Assembly (NCBI GenBank): GCA_937141935.1 | Contig: CAKZQS010000007.1 | Span: 1-64,000 of the forward strand | Direction of reading: 5' to 3' | Source of the DNA: an uncultured Ectothiorhodospiraceae bacterium | GTDB taxonomy: Bacteria > Pseudomonadota > Gammaproteobacteria > Nevskiales > Oceanococcaceae | DNA length: 64,000 nt | Shown: positions 48,894-57,204 of the stretch, piece after piece | How positions within the stretch are numbered: the stretch's first letter is position 1 | How the letters are laid out: the number at the start of each line of letters is the position of its first letter | Program-made: the position numbers and the translations under genes | The notes under the pieces: model-generated | What the model saw: only the letters and a program-made list of their open reading frames with translations | The model's database searches: none | Told to the model about the DNA's origin: nothing

Positions 48894-48990
48894 AACCACA
48901 GATTTCGCAGATTTCGCAGATTACAAATCTCTTGGTAGGGCGCCGAAGCCGGCCTGCTGACCATCTGCGGAATCTGTGTAATCTGTGGTT
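48894..48990. repeat. 97-bp inverted-repeat element between atpD and atpC
   Basis: The left arm 48894-48921 and the complement of the right arm 48963-48990 share about 24 of 28 bases. Each starts AACCACAGATT and is built from 9-base CAGATTxCx-type units. The 41-base centre is unrelated. It looks like a REP- or MITE-type palindromic element and would form a long hairpin in the atp mRNA. Confidence 0.75.
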
Positions 48991-49029
48991 ATTAGATCCT
49001 CAAGCTCGTGATTCGAGCGGGATGAGGGA

Positions 49030-49449
49030 ATGGAAGATATGAAACTGCATGTCGACATCGTCAGCGCCGAAGGCGAGATCTACAGCGGCCACGCCGCGAT
49101 GGTCTTTGCCCCGGCGGTGATGGGCGAGGTGGGCATCGCGCCCCGCCACGCCCCGCTGCTGACCCAGCTCAAGCCCGGCGCCGTGCGTGTGCGCGACGAG
49201 AACGGCAAGGACGAATCGATCTTCGTCAACGGCGGCATCCTCGAGGTGCAGCCGCATCACGTCACCGTGATGGCCGACTCGGCCGAGCGCGCCGCCGACA
49301 TCGACGAGGCCCGTGCGGCCGAGGCCAAGCGCGCCGCCGAGGAGGCCCTGGCCAACGCCAGCGCCAAGGTGGACCTGGCGCGCGCCCAGGCCGAACTGGC
49401 CGAAGCCGCCGCCCGCCTGCACCTGGTGCAAAAGCTCAAGCAGCGTTAA
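49030..49449 (+). CDS. atpC: ATP synthase subunit epsilon
   Basis: Regulatory subunit of F1, 139 residues. The N-terminal beta domain has LHVDIVSAEGEIYSG and GEVGIAPRHAPLLTQLKPG. The C-terminal half is two Ala/Glu-rich helices that can inhibit ATP hydrolysis. GAGGGA lies close to the ATG. The gap from atpD is 149 bases because of the inverted-repeat element. Confidence 0.96.
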   Translation: MEDMKLHVDIVSAEGEIYSGHAAMVFAPAVMGEVGIAPRHAPLLTQLKPGAVRVRDENGKDESIFVNGGILEVQPHHVTVMADSAERAADIDEARAAEAKRAAEEALANASAKVDLARAQAELAEAAARLHLVQKLKQR

Positions 49450-49478
49450 GCGCCTGGCGGCAACAGGCCGATAGTCAC

Positions 49479-49507
49479 AAAAACCCCGCCCTCGAGCGGG
49501 GTTTTTT
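49479..49507 (+). terminator. Rho-independent terminator of the atp operon
   Basis: CCCCGC (49484-49489) pairs with GCGGGG (49496-49501), extended by A5/T6, ending in TTTTTTG. A-rich before and T-rich after, so it may work in both directions. glmU starts only 15 bases after it. Confidence 0.92.
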
Positions 49508-49521
49508 GTAGGCTGCGCGGC

Positions 49522-50886
49522 ATGGAACTGCACATCGTTATCCTCGCGGCCGGTCAGGGCACGCGCATGAAGTCCCGGCGGCCCAAGGTGCTGCAGGATC
49601 TGGCCGGCCGGCCATTGCTCGCGCACGTGCTCGACACGGCCGCGGCGCTGGACCCGGCCCGCATCCACGTGGTCTACGGCCACGGCGGCGACCAGGTGCG
49701 AGCGGCCTTCGCCGAACGACCGGTGAGCTGGGTCGAACAGGCCGAGCAAAAGGGCACCGGCCACGCCGTGGACGTCGCCATGCCGCAAATCCCCGACGGC
49801 GCCACCGTGCTCGTGCTCTATGGCGATGTGCCACTGATTGGCGCGTCCACGCTGCGCGAGCTGCTGCAGGCCGCGGCCCAGGGCCTGGCCATCCTCACCG
49901 TGGAGCTCGACGACCCCAGCGGCTACGGGCGCATCCTGCGCGACCCCGAGGGCGCCGTGCGCGGTATCGTCGAGCAAAAGGACGCCAGCGCCGAGCAGCT
50001 GGCCATCCGCGAGGCCAACACCGGCATCCTGGCCGCCCCCGCGGCGCAGCTGCGCGGCTGGCTGGAGGGCCTGGACAACGACAACGCCCAGGGCGAGTAC
50101 TACCTGACCGACTGCGTGGCCGCCAGCGTGGCCCAGGGCCGGGCCGTGGCCGCCGCGCAGGCCGCCGACGAGGACGAGATCCTCGGCGTCAACGATCGCC
50201 TGCAGCTCGCCGGCCTGGAGCGCATCTACCAGCGGCGCCAGGCCAGCGCGCTGCTGCGCGAGGGCCTGGGGCTGGCCGACCCCGCGCGCCTCGACATCCG
50301 CGGGCGCCTGCGCCACGGGCGCGACTGCCATATCGACGTCAACGTCGTCATCGAGGGCGAGGTCGTGCTGGGCGACGGCGTGCGCGTCGGGCCCAACTGC
50401 GTGCTGCGCGACGTCGTCATTGGCGACGACAGCCGCATCGAGGCCTTCAGCCACCTCGACGGCGCCACGCTGGCCGGCGACTGCCAGGTGGGCCCCTACG
50501 CGCGCCTGCGCCCCGGCACCGAGCTGGCCGCCCGGGCCAAGGTCGGCAACTTCGTCGAAACCAAGAAGGCACAGGTGGGCGAGGGCAGCAAGATCAACCA
50601 CCTGAGCTATGTGGGCGACGCCGTGCTCGGCGCCGATGTCAACGTGGGCGCGGGCACCATCACCTGCAACTACGACGGCGCCAACAAGCACCTGACCCAG
50701 ATCGACGACGGCGCGTTTATCGGCTCCAACAGCGCGCTGGTGGCGCCGGTGCACATCGGGGCCCAGGCCACCATCGCCGCCGGCAGCACCGTCACCCGCG
50801 ACGCGCCGGCCGAGGCGCTGACCGTGGCGCGCAGCCGGCAAAAAAGCATCAGCGGCTGGCGCCGGCCAACCAAGTCCAAGGGTTAA
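49522..50886 (+). CDS. glmU: UDP-GlcNAc pyrophosphorylase / GlcN-1-P acetyltransferase
   Basis: Bifunctional enzyme for the last two steps to UDP-N-acetylglucosamine. The product has 454 residues. The N-terminal transferase has ILAAGQGTRMKSRRPKVL, QKGTGHA and LYGDVPL. The C-terminal left-handed beta-helix acetyltransferase has repeated hexapeptides and KVGNFVETKKA, GTITCNYDGANK and FIGSNS. The start is 15 bases past the atp terminator with no clear Shine-Dalgarno sequence, so its transcript leader, and perhaps its promoter inside atpC, are unusual. Confidence 0.97.
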   Translation: MELHIVILAAGQGTRMKSRRPKVLQDLAGRPLLAHVLDTAAALDPARIHVVYGHGGDQVRAAFAERPVSWVEQAEQKGTGHAVDVAMPQIPDGATVLVLYGDVPLIGASTLRELLQAAAQGLAILTVELDDPSGYGRILRDPEGAVRGIVEQKDASAEQLAIREANTGILAAPAAQLRGWLEGLDNDNAQGEYYLTDCVAASVAQGRAVAAAQAADEDEILGVNDRLQLAGLERIYQRRQASALLREGLGLADPARLDIRGRLRHGRDCHIDVNVVIEGEVVLGDGVRVGPNCVLRDVVIGDDSRIEAFSHLDGATLAGDCQVGPYARLRPGTELAARAKVGNFVETKKAQVGEGSKINHLSYVGDAVLGADVNVGAGTITCNYDGANKHLTQIDDGAFIGSNSALVAPVHIGAQATIAAGSTVTRDAPAEALTVARSRQKSISGWRRPTKSKG

Positions 50887-50923
50887 AGTTAGCGCCACCT
50901 GCACCCGGGGGAGACGCGAAGCA

Positions 50924-51550
50924 ATGCTGCACACCCACAGCGCCTACCGGCCCGCCGCCTGGCTGGGCTGCGTGCTCGCCGTGCTGCTGCTGGCCGCCTG
51001 CGGCGGCCGCGGCGAAACCGTGGTGTATGCCGTGGATTCCGGCGCCACCATCCTGGCCTTTGGCGACAGCCTGACCGATGGCGTGGGTGCCCCGGAGGCC
51101 GCCAGCTACCCCCGCCAGCTCGCCGCCCTGACCGGCTGGGATGTCGTCGAGGCCGGCGTGCCCGGCGAGACCACCAGCGGCGGCCGCGAGCGGCTGGCCA
51201 CCGTGCTCGAGGCCACCGAGCCCGATGTCGTACTGCTGGCCCTGGGCGGCAACGACATGCTGCGCAAGCAATCCACCCAGCGCATGCGCGACAACCTCGC
51301 CGCCATGCTCAGCGAGATCCAGGCCGCCGGCGCCCAGCCCATCATGCTCGCCATCCCCGAGCCCACCCTCTTCGGCCTGGACGACCACCCCGCCTACGCC
51401 GCCCTGGCCAAACAACGCGACGTGCCGCTCATCGCCGGCGTGTTCAGCGAAGTGCTGGAGCAATCCCGCCTACGCGCCGACCGCATCCACCCCAATGCCG
51501 AGGGCTATCGCATCGTCGCCGAGCGGGTCGCGCGGGCGTTGGGGTATTGA
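50924..51550 (+). CDS. SGNH-family esterase lipoprotein (TesA-like)
   Basis: A 208-residue GDSL hydrolase. The signal peptide ends in lipobox LLAAC (Cys26), unlike soluble periplasmic TesA. Block I is AFGDSLTDG with Ser49, block III GGND, block V DRIHPN with Asp and His. It is expected to hydrolyse esters or thioesters (arylesterase or lysophospholipase type) at the outer membrane. GGGGGAGACG precedes the ATG. It lies 37 bases after glmU. Confidence 0.85.
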   Translation: MLHTHSAYRPAAWLGCVLAVLLLAACGGRGETVVYAVDSGATILAFGDSLTDGVGAPEAASYPRQLAALTGWDVVEAGVPGETTSGGRERLATVLEATEPDVVLLALGGNDMLRKQSTQRMRDNLAAMLSEIQAAGAQPIMLAIPEPTLFGLDDHPAYAALAKQRDVPLIAGVFSEVLEQSRLRADRIHPNAEGYRIVAERVARALGY

Positions 51551-51639
51551 TCCCAGCGACCCGCTGGGCGCAATGCCCGCATTGCCTCGACTTGTCGGCT
51601 CAGGAGATCTAGCCTGTTTACGGCTCCCTGAGGGCGAGT

Positions 51640-51834
51640 GTGATGAAGCAAGTTCGTAATAAGCGCGAGGCCGGGGCTGAGCTCGCACAGCTCGGCGGGC
51701 CCTCCCGGGATGTCGTCGCACACCAAAGCAACAGCAAAGAGCGCAGGCCCGGCCGCCTTAAGGGTCAGATTCGGGTGGTCAAGGACTTTGATCGAACCCC
51801 GTTGGACGTAATCGAAGGTTTCGAGTCCGCGTAG
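51640..51834 (+). pseudogene. Remnant of a Phd/YefM-type antitoxin
   Basis: A 64-residue frame. Its C-terminal half (RRPGRLKGQIRVVKDFDRTP) is close to the usual tail of Phd-family antitoxins (a Gly-Lys-Gly motif then a DFD acidic turn). The N-terminus keeps MKQV and a short helix but lacks the conserved middle that normally forms the DNA-binding fold. No VapC/PIN or Doc toxin follows. Probably a decayed module. Confidence 0.5.
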
Positions 51835-52100
51835 GGGTGGTGCCTCCGCCCGGTAGCCCCGCCCCTCCCGTGGTCACTCGCAAGCAACGCCAGATCATCC
51901 GCCTGTATGGGGGAGTTCCCTCGTCCAGCGGGAGACGAGGTGCGAGAACGAGGGTGCATCGACCGCGTCGTGAAACGTCGCCTTCCTCCGCAGTGGCCAC
52001 TAGCGGCAACTTCTGACGCGTCTCCGAGGCCCTGTGTCGGCGGGGCTGGGTGGAGATTTCTGGTCGCGAGTCGTAGATTTGCGCTAGGAGGGTCGTCTAA
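51835..52100. other. Intergenic stretch without recognised features
   Basis: 266 bases with mixed composition and no supported gene, repeat or RNA. It lies between the antitoxin remnant and a small membrane protein gene. Confidence 0.4.
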
Positions 52101-52250
52101 ATGCGTGAACAAGCCGCACAGACATCTTCGGCGAGATCATGGGAGTTCGACCGCGTCGAAAACCGGAAACTGCTCGCCGGTTTAGGTTTATCGACGGTCG
52201 TGGTGGTGGCCGCGGAGGCAACTTCCGTGGCGCTAAATCATTACGTGTAG
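52101..52250 (+). CDS. Small membrane protein, 49 residues
   Basis: An ATG with AGGAGG nine bases upstream opens a 49-residue frame that ends in TAG. The N-terminal half is polar (MREQAAQTSSARSWEF); the C-terminal half is a hydrophobic helix (LLAGLGLSTVVVVAAEATSVAL) ending NHYV. The strong ribosome-binding site and single-span design argue for a real gene; no homologue is recognised. The next gene also encodes a membrane protein and follows by 111 bases. Confidence 0.45.
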   Translation: MREQAAQTSSARSWEFDRVENRKLLAGLGLSTVVVVAAEATSVALNHYV

Positions 52251-52361
52251 CCGCGATATCCGATCTGCGAACCAGGAGTCGACTGTCTGTGAACGCGGTG
52301 ATCACTCGCGACGGTTGGCGGTTACCCGCCCGTGCCCCTCGAGAGCAGTGTGGAGGTGAGC

Positions 52362-52826
52362 ATGAGGGCTAAACCGAAATCGACCATCACGTACTTTCTG
52401 AGGCTGCAGTGGCTGGTCATCCCGACCACCCTTGCACTGATGGTCTGGGCGGACCGGATCGTTCTGCGCTACCACAGTGTGTGCTTGGAAGAGCGGTATT
52501 GCTTTTCCGAGCGAGAGCTCAAGATTCGTGCGCTGACGTCGGCACTCCTCTCACACTCCTACCTATTCGAGTCGCATCTCGACGGCGTGCACATGAAGAG
52601 TTCCGCTGAGCTCACGCGTGCTGCAGAGAGAATTATAGACTATGACGAAGTGGTGATAAGCGCGAGAAGCATCGGCGGTATCGCATGGCACGTATCACCC
52701 TTAAGCAGATTATTGGGGAAAGAGATGACCGCGTTCTATATAGCGTCGCCCCACTGGCCACAGACCGAGTATCCGACGGGAGCTACCTTCGTAAGCTTCC
52801 CTGATCCGGCGACACCTCAGAAGTAG
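52362..52826 (+). CDS. Hypothetical membrane protein truncated by the IS element
   Basis: A 154-residue frame with GGAGG five bases before the ATG. One span near the N-terminus (LQWLVIPTTLALMVWADRIVL), then a cytoplasmic or periplasmic domain that I do not recognise. The last 11 residues (VSFPDPATPQK) and the stop are encoded by the IS terminal inverted repeat, which begins at about 52791. The original C-terminus is therefore lost. The GC content is lower than the core genome. Confidence 0.6.
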   Translation: MRAKPKSTITYFLRLQWLVIPTTLALMVWADRIVLRYHSVCLEERYCFSERELKIRALTSALLSHSYLFESHLDGVHMKSSAELTRAAERIIDYDEVVISARSIGGIAWHVSPLSRLLGKEMTAFYIASPHWPQTEYPTGATFVSFPDPATPQK

Positions 52827-52862
52827 AGCTTTCTGGCATGTTTTCCCATGCAGGAGGTTCAG

Positions 52863-53129
52863 ATGAGGAAGTCCCGTTTTACCGAGTCGCAGATCGTGTC
52901 GATCCTGAAGCAGGCCGACGCGGGATTGGCCGTGAAGGAGATCTGCCGGCAGCACGGCATCAGCAGCGCGACGTACTACCAATGGAAGTCGAAGTACGGC
53001 GGCATGGAGGCATCCGACCTGCGTCGGGTCAAGGAGCTGGAGGCGGAGAACGCCCGGCTCAAGCGCATGTACGCGGACTTGGCGCTGGAGAACACGGCGA
53101 TGAAGGATCTGATCGAAAAAAAGCTCTGA
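52863..53129 (+). CDS. IS3-family OrfA (helix-turn-helix)
   Basis: An 88-residue DNA-binding protein of the IS. RKSRFTESQIVSILKQADAG and the helix-turn-helix KEICRQHGISSATYYQWK are standard, followed by a leucine-zipper-like helix. The ATG at 52863 has AGGAGG five bases upstream, better than the ATG at 52848. It ends just after an A7 run (53116-53122), the usual -1 frameshift site of IS3 elements. Confidence 0.9.
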   Translation: MRKSRFTESQIVSILKQADAGLAVKEICRQHGISSATYYQWKSKYGGMEASDLRRVKELEAENARLKRMYADLALENTAMKDLIEKKL

Positions 53130-53977
53130 CGCCGCCCGCTCGGCGCGAGGCGGCGCGATTTCTGGTCGATTAGCACTCCCTGCCGGTGCGGCGTGCCTGC
53201 GACTGTGTTGAGTTGTCGCGCTCGGCGTGGTATAGCGAGCCCTTGGACTGGACAGTGCGGGACGCAGAAATCATCGGAGCCCTGTCTCGCCTGATTGAGG
53301 ATCGGCCAGCGCGTGGCTTTTGGAAGTGCCGCAAGATTCTGCGACGGCAGGGCTACCGCTGGAATCACAAGCGGATCTACCGGGTGTATACCGCGATGAA
53401 GCTCAGTCGACGCCGGGCGGCGCGCCGCCGACTGCCCAAGCGCCAGCGCGTGCCGCTGTATGTGCCGCAGATGCCCGACACCGTCTGGTCGGCGGACTTC
53501 ATGGCCGACACGCTGAGCTATGGCCGTCGCTTTCGCACCTTCAACGTCGTCGACGACTTCAATCGCGAAGCCCTGCACATCGAGATCGACACGTCGATCA
53601 CCTCCGCACGCTTGGTGCGCATCTTCAAGCAGCTGCGGGAGCAGAACGGCCTGCCGCAGGTCTTGCGGACCGACAACGGACCGGAGTTTCTCGGCGAGGC
53701 CTTCACCGCGTGGGCCAAGAACGCCGGGATGGCTATCCAGTACATACAGCCTGGCAAGCCCAACCAGAACGCCTACATCGAGCGCTTCAATCGTACGTAC
53801 CGAGAAGACGTGCTGGACCAGCACCTCTTCGTCCGACTCGCCGACGTGCGCGAGGCCACCTACTGGTGGATGCTCGAATACAACGAGCACCGCCCCCACG
53901 ACGCCCTCGGCGACCGCACACCCGCCGAGGTCCGTTCCCAAGCCGCCAGAATCTCTACTTTCGATGTGTCGCCTTGA
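53130..53977 (+). pseudogene. IS3-family transposase OrfB with an in-frame amber codon
   Basis: DDE integrase. Catalytic residues are visible: Asp in VWSADFMAD, Asp in RTDNGPEF, Glu in NAYIERFNRT. Reading on in the -1 frame from A7 gives KALTPPARREAARFLVD, then TAG at 53171-53173, then HSLPVRRAC and an open frame to 53977. The stop falls where relatives have a Gln or Glu codon, so one base change explains it. A GTG at 53186 could still start a shortened OrfB, but the OrfAB fusion should not be made. Confidence 0.75.
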
Positions 53978-53990
53978 CGGGGAAGCTTAC

Positions 53991-54227
53991 GGTACTTCAT
54001 GTCCGCCTGTGGCGTCCCACAAAGAGCTGATTGGCTTGAATGGCTCGGGCGGTAGCTCCAGGCGAATGTGCGCTGCATGCGTTTTCGAACGTTGTCCCGA
54101 AATACTCCGCGCATCAATTGCGGGGCTATGTGCGCAAGAATATATTCTGGATAAGCGTGGAATCGCGGATGATAGATGTCGTTGAAAAGCGGTTTGGCTG
54201 CTCAGTGTTTCGCCCCGGAGGCAATCC
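53991..54227. other. Gap after the IS, no supported gene
   Basis: 237 bases. It may include the displaced 3' part of the gene cut by the IS, but I cannot align it with that frame. GC falls along the stretch. Confidence 0.35.
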
Positions 54228-54806
54228 GTGAATTCAGTTGTAAGCCTTGCAAAAAAGGTCCCAGTGGAATTGTATCGATTGCTGAGATTTGTGGTCGGGG
54301 TGTATACGTGGAAGTTCTTCAAGTCTTTTCCATCGATTTGCGGAGTCGCCTGGGTGGCCTTCGCATATCTTGGGTTCAAGGCAATCGATATTAGCGTATA
54401 CGAGGATTACGAAGCGCCGAGAGTTTCTCAATTGGAAGTCTCCAAAGGAAGAATAGAAAATCTTAAGTACACGCGGCATGGGGCGTATGAAAAGTTAGAC
54501 CTGTCGGAGTGTCAATCTGAGTGTGTGTTTTATGTGGACCTCTGGGTCGAGAAATTCGAAGAGATTCTAGATAGGCGTGGCGAGGCGGTTGTAGTGAAAT
54601 GGGACCCTAAACTTCGAATAGGAAACCGACCTGTTCTCCTGTCGATGTGGGCGGGGGGCGAGGAGCTCGTTAGATACGACGTAGCCACGATGTTCGTGCG
54701 TGATTACGTTGGCCAAGTCGAAGGCTGGTACAGGGCGTTCCAAATAGGGCTGCTTATAATTATTGTGCTGCCGTGGTTCTGCTACGGCATACAGTCCGGG
54801 ACCTGA
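54228..54806 (+). CDS. Hypothetical two-span membrane protein, low GC
   Basis: A 192-residue protein with predicted spans near residues 36-54 and 172-190. Between them is an extracytoplasmic-type domain with two cysteines (SECQSECVFYVD, in part) and the strand-rich VVVKWDPKLRIGNRPVLLSM. The GTG start has GGAGG about six bases upstream. AT-rich codons contrast with the neighbours, which suggests recent transfer. No family is recognised. Confidence 0.55.
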   Translation: MNSVVSLAKKVPVELYRLLRFVVGVYTWKFFKSFPSICGVAWVAFAYLGFKAIDISVYEDYEAPRVSQLEVSKGRIENLKYTRHGAYEKLDLSECQSECVFYVDLWVEKFEEILDRRGEAVVVKWDPKLRIGNRPVLLSMWAGGEELVRYDVATMFVRDYVGQVEGWYRAFQIGLLIIIVLPWFCYGIQSGT

Positions 54807-55121
54807 AGAGGTCTGATTCGACTTGAATTCACCCGGTCGTCGCGGCTCCCTGCATGAACTCAATCAAGACACGGTTGGCGGGCATGTTTCTGACTGGCTT
54901 GAGAACCAGACCTGCATGCTGCGACAGTTTCGCGACAGCATTCCGTTGATACGCGAGATCGGCGATGCATCACGCACGAGCCCGACCTTTTGCGCGTCGC
55001 CGCAGCTTCACTGTCGAAGCTCGTGCGCGCCCGCAGACCTGCTCTGCAACGGGCGCAAGAATCGGATTGCTCGGCCCTCAGGCGGGCCCGAAACTCCGCC
55101 TAAGACTTACAGGGAGCCGAG
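54807..55121. other. Gap without recognised features
   Basis: 315 bases, host-like composition in the right half. One frame is open but has no ribosome-binding site or recognisable product. Confidence 0.35.
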
Positions 55122-56042
55122 GTGAGCGCTGCGATCAATACGCCTATGAACTCCGTCGCGTGGGGGATGTTGCTCACCCTCTCGGTACTGTGGGGAGGAT
55201 CATTCTTCTTCGCGGAGGTGGCCCTGGCGGCATTGCCACCGCTGACCATCGTGGCGCTGCGGGTCGCGCTGGCCGCGATGGCGCTCTGGATGGTTGCGTT
55301 GTTCGTCGGTCTTAAGCCGCCGCGGGCGCCGAAGGTGTGGATTGCCTGCATGGTCATGGGCACGCTCAACAATGCGATTCCGTTCTCGTTGATCGTCTGG
55401 GGGCAGACGGAAATCAGCTCGGCTCTGGCGTCAATACTGAACGCGACCACGCCGCTGTTCACGGTGGTCGTTGCCGGGGTGTTGCTCCAGGATGAGCGTG
55501 TCACACCAGGCAAGATCACTGGTGTCGTGATCGGTTTTGTCGGGGTCGTCATCATGATCGGCCCGGCCGCACTCGCCGGAGCGGGCAAGAGCCTCTGGGC
55601 CCAGATGGCCGTTTTGGGCGCTGCGATGAGCTATGCCTTCGCAGGTGTATATGGCCGACGCTTCCGTACCCTGGGTGTGGACCCGGTGCTTGGCGCCGCT
55701 GGGCAAGTCACAGCCTCTTCCTTCATTTTGCTGCCGCTGGCGGCGGTGGTCGATCGTCCCTTCACGCTTAGCCCACCGCCCCTGACAGTTTGGGGTGCGA
55801 TCACTGCGTTGGCTCTGTTGTCCACCGCGCTGGCGTACATCCTGTACCTTCGCCTGCTCGCCAGCTCGGGTGCCACCAATTTGCTGCTGGTCACGTTTCT
55901 CATTCCCGTCTCGGCGATTTTGCTGGGAGTCGGGGTGTTGGGCGAAGTGCTAGCACCCTCCCACTTCGCAGGCATCGCACTGATCGGGCTGGGGCTAGCC
56001 GCGATAGACGGCCGTCTGTGGCCGTGCGCTCTCCGGGGCTAG
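55122..56042 (+). CDS. EamA/DMT-superfamily transporter
   Basis: A 306-residue inner-membrane protein with ten predicted spans in two EamA repeats (VLWGGSFFFAEVALAALPPLTIVALR first; LLSTALAYILYLRLLASSGATN in the second). Members export metabolites such as amino acids; the substrate is unknown. The start is GTG with GGGAG five bases upstream. Its stop overlaps the convergent methyltransferase stop by 4 bases. Confidence 0.85.
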   Translation: MSAAINTPMNSVAWGMLLTLSVLWGGSFFFAEVALAALPPLTIVALRVALAAMALWMVALFVGLKPPRAPKVWIACMVMGTLNNAIPFSLIVWGQTEISSALASILNATTPLFTVVVAGVLLQDERVTPGKITGVVIGFVGVVIMIGPAALAGAGKSLWAQMAVLGAAMSYAFAGVYGRRFRTLGVDPVLGAAGQVTASSFILLPLAAVVDRPFTLSPPPLTVWGAITALALLSTALAYILYLRLLASSGATNLLLVTFLIPVSAILLGVGVLGEVLAPSHFAGIALIGLGLAAIDGRLWPCALRG

Positions 56043-56680
56043 CTGTGTTGCGCGCCGGTAGCTTCGCCACCAGAGGACGGCCCCCACTGCAGCAGCAGAT
56101 TATTCGCCGGCATGGCCGTAACCGTCGGCTCACCGAAACCGGCGGCCTCGGCTAGCGCCTGTACGGCGGCTAGCCGCCGCAAGCCCATCTGCGGGTCGCG
56201 TGCGCGCAGGTCGGCGTCGAAGGCGAGGTTGGAAGGGGCGGTGGGGGCGTCGTCGCGCAGGAAGGCGCCGTAGATCACCAGGCCCGCGCTCAGTGGCGCG
56301 AGTTGGGGCAGGTGGCTAAAGAAGGCCTGCACGGCCGTCCACGGCATGATGTGCAGCGTGTTGGCGCTGTATACGAGGTCCCAGGGCTCTTGCGCCAGCG
56401 GCTGCCAGTCGGCGGGGCGGGTGACGTCGAGCAGCCTGGGCGGGGGCAGGTTGGGGCGCTGCGCCTCGCGCTGCCACTTGCTGATGCCGGGCAGGTGGGC
56501 GGCGACATCGGTGCTTTGCCAGTGCCATTGGGGCTGCGCGGCGCTGAAGTAGGCGCCGTGCTGGCCGGTGCCGGCACCGACCTCGAGTACGCGCAGCGGG
56601 CGGTCACCGAAGGCGGCCTGAAGCCGGGCGAGGATGGGGTCGCGGTTGCGCTCGCAGGCGGGGGAATAGGGTTTGTCCAT
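56039..56680 (-). CDS. DUF938-family SAM-dependent methyltransferase-like protein
   Basis: 213 residues. SPACERNRDPIL and VLEVGAGTGQHGAYFSA (SAM loop) are typical of DUF938, then STDVAAHLPGI, the YSANTLHIMPW segment and a YGAFLRDD strand. The substrate of this family is unknown. It ends in a 4-base overlap with the convergent transporter gene. Confidence 0.85.
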   Translation of the reverse strand: MDKPYSPACERNRDPILARLQAAFGDRPLRVLEVGAGTGQHGAYFSAAQPQWHWQSTDVAAHLPGISKWQREAQRPNLPPPRLLDVTRPADWQPLAQEPWDLVYSANTLHIMPWTAVQAFFSHLPQLAPLSAGLVIYGAFLRDDAPTAPSNLAFDADLRARDPQMGLRRLAAVQALAEAAGFGEPTVTAMPANNLLLQWGPSSGGEATGAQHS

Positions 56681-56748
56681 GCGGCGATGCTATCGCCCCG
56701 CCGGGCAAGCTGCGACAATCGCCGCGCCACAAACTTTGGGGAGTCACC

Positions 56749-57174
56749 ATGGCGCCGGAAGCGATTCTGTTTCCATCCATCGCGATGTTTTTGCTGACCA
56801 TCGGCGTGTTTGGCCGCTTGGGTTACATGCGGGCCACGGCGGCCGCCAAGCGCGAGGTCGACCCGCGCTATTACAAGCTGTACCGGGGCGGTGAGGGCGA
56901 GCCGGACCACCTGCGCGTGGTCAGCCGGCATGCGCAGAACCACTTCGAGTTCCCGCCGCTGTTTCATGTGGTGGTAGTGATGACCTATGTCAGCGGCAGC
57001 GTCAGCGCGCTGGCGGTGGGCCTGGCCTGGCTCTATGTGCTGGCACGTGCCGCGCACACGGCGGTGCACCTGGGCGGCAACAAGGTGCCGCGGCGCTTCC
57101 AGGTGTTCATAGTCGGGGTGTCGGTTCTGACGCTGCTGTGGTTGCACCTGGCCTGGGCGCTGATCGCCCGCTAG
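56749..57174 (+). CDS. MAPEG-family membrane protein
   Basis: A 141-residue protein with four predicted spans; HFEFPPLFHVVVVM and the following ARAAHTAVHLGGNKVPRR match the MAPEG (glutathione/eicosanoid metabolism) family. The bacterial role is uncertain. It is divergent from the methyltransferase and convergent with the thiolase. Confidence 0.8.
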   Translation: MAPEAILFPSIAMFLLTIGVFGRLGYMRATAAAKREVDPRYYKLYRGGEGEPDHLRVVSRHAQNHFEFPPLFHVVVVMTYVSGSVSALAVGLAWLYVLARAAHTAVHLGGNKVPRRFQVFIVGVSVLTLLWLHLAWALIAR

Positions 57175-57204
57175 GCGCGCCGCCCAGGCGGCCTTAAGGG
57201 CCCG

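Larger units (their letters stand above)
52791..53990 (+). mobile_element. IS3-family insertion sequence, about 1.2 kb
   Basis: The imperfect 38-bp terminal inverted repeats are 52791-52828 and the complement of 53953-53990 (30 of 38 bases equal, outermost 11 identical). They enclose orfA and an orfB in the -1 frame. The total of 1200 bp is normal for the family. I see no clear target-site duplication, and the exact outer ends are uncertain by a few bases. Confidence 0.82.

Noticed and set aside
54000-54227. Integron attC site after the IS
   Set aside because: No paired RYYYAAC and GTTRRRY boxes could be found, and no integron integrase is nearby.
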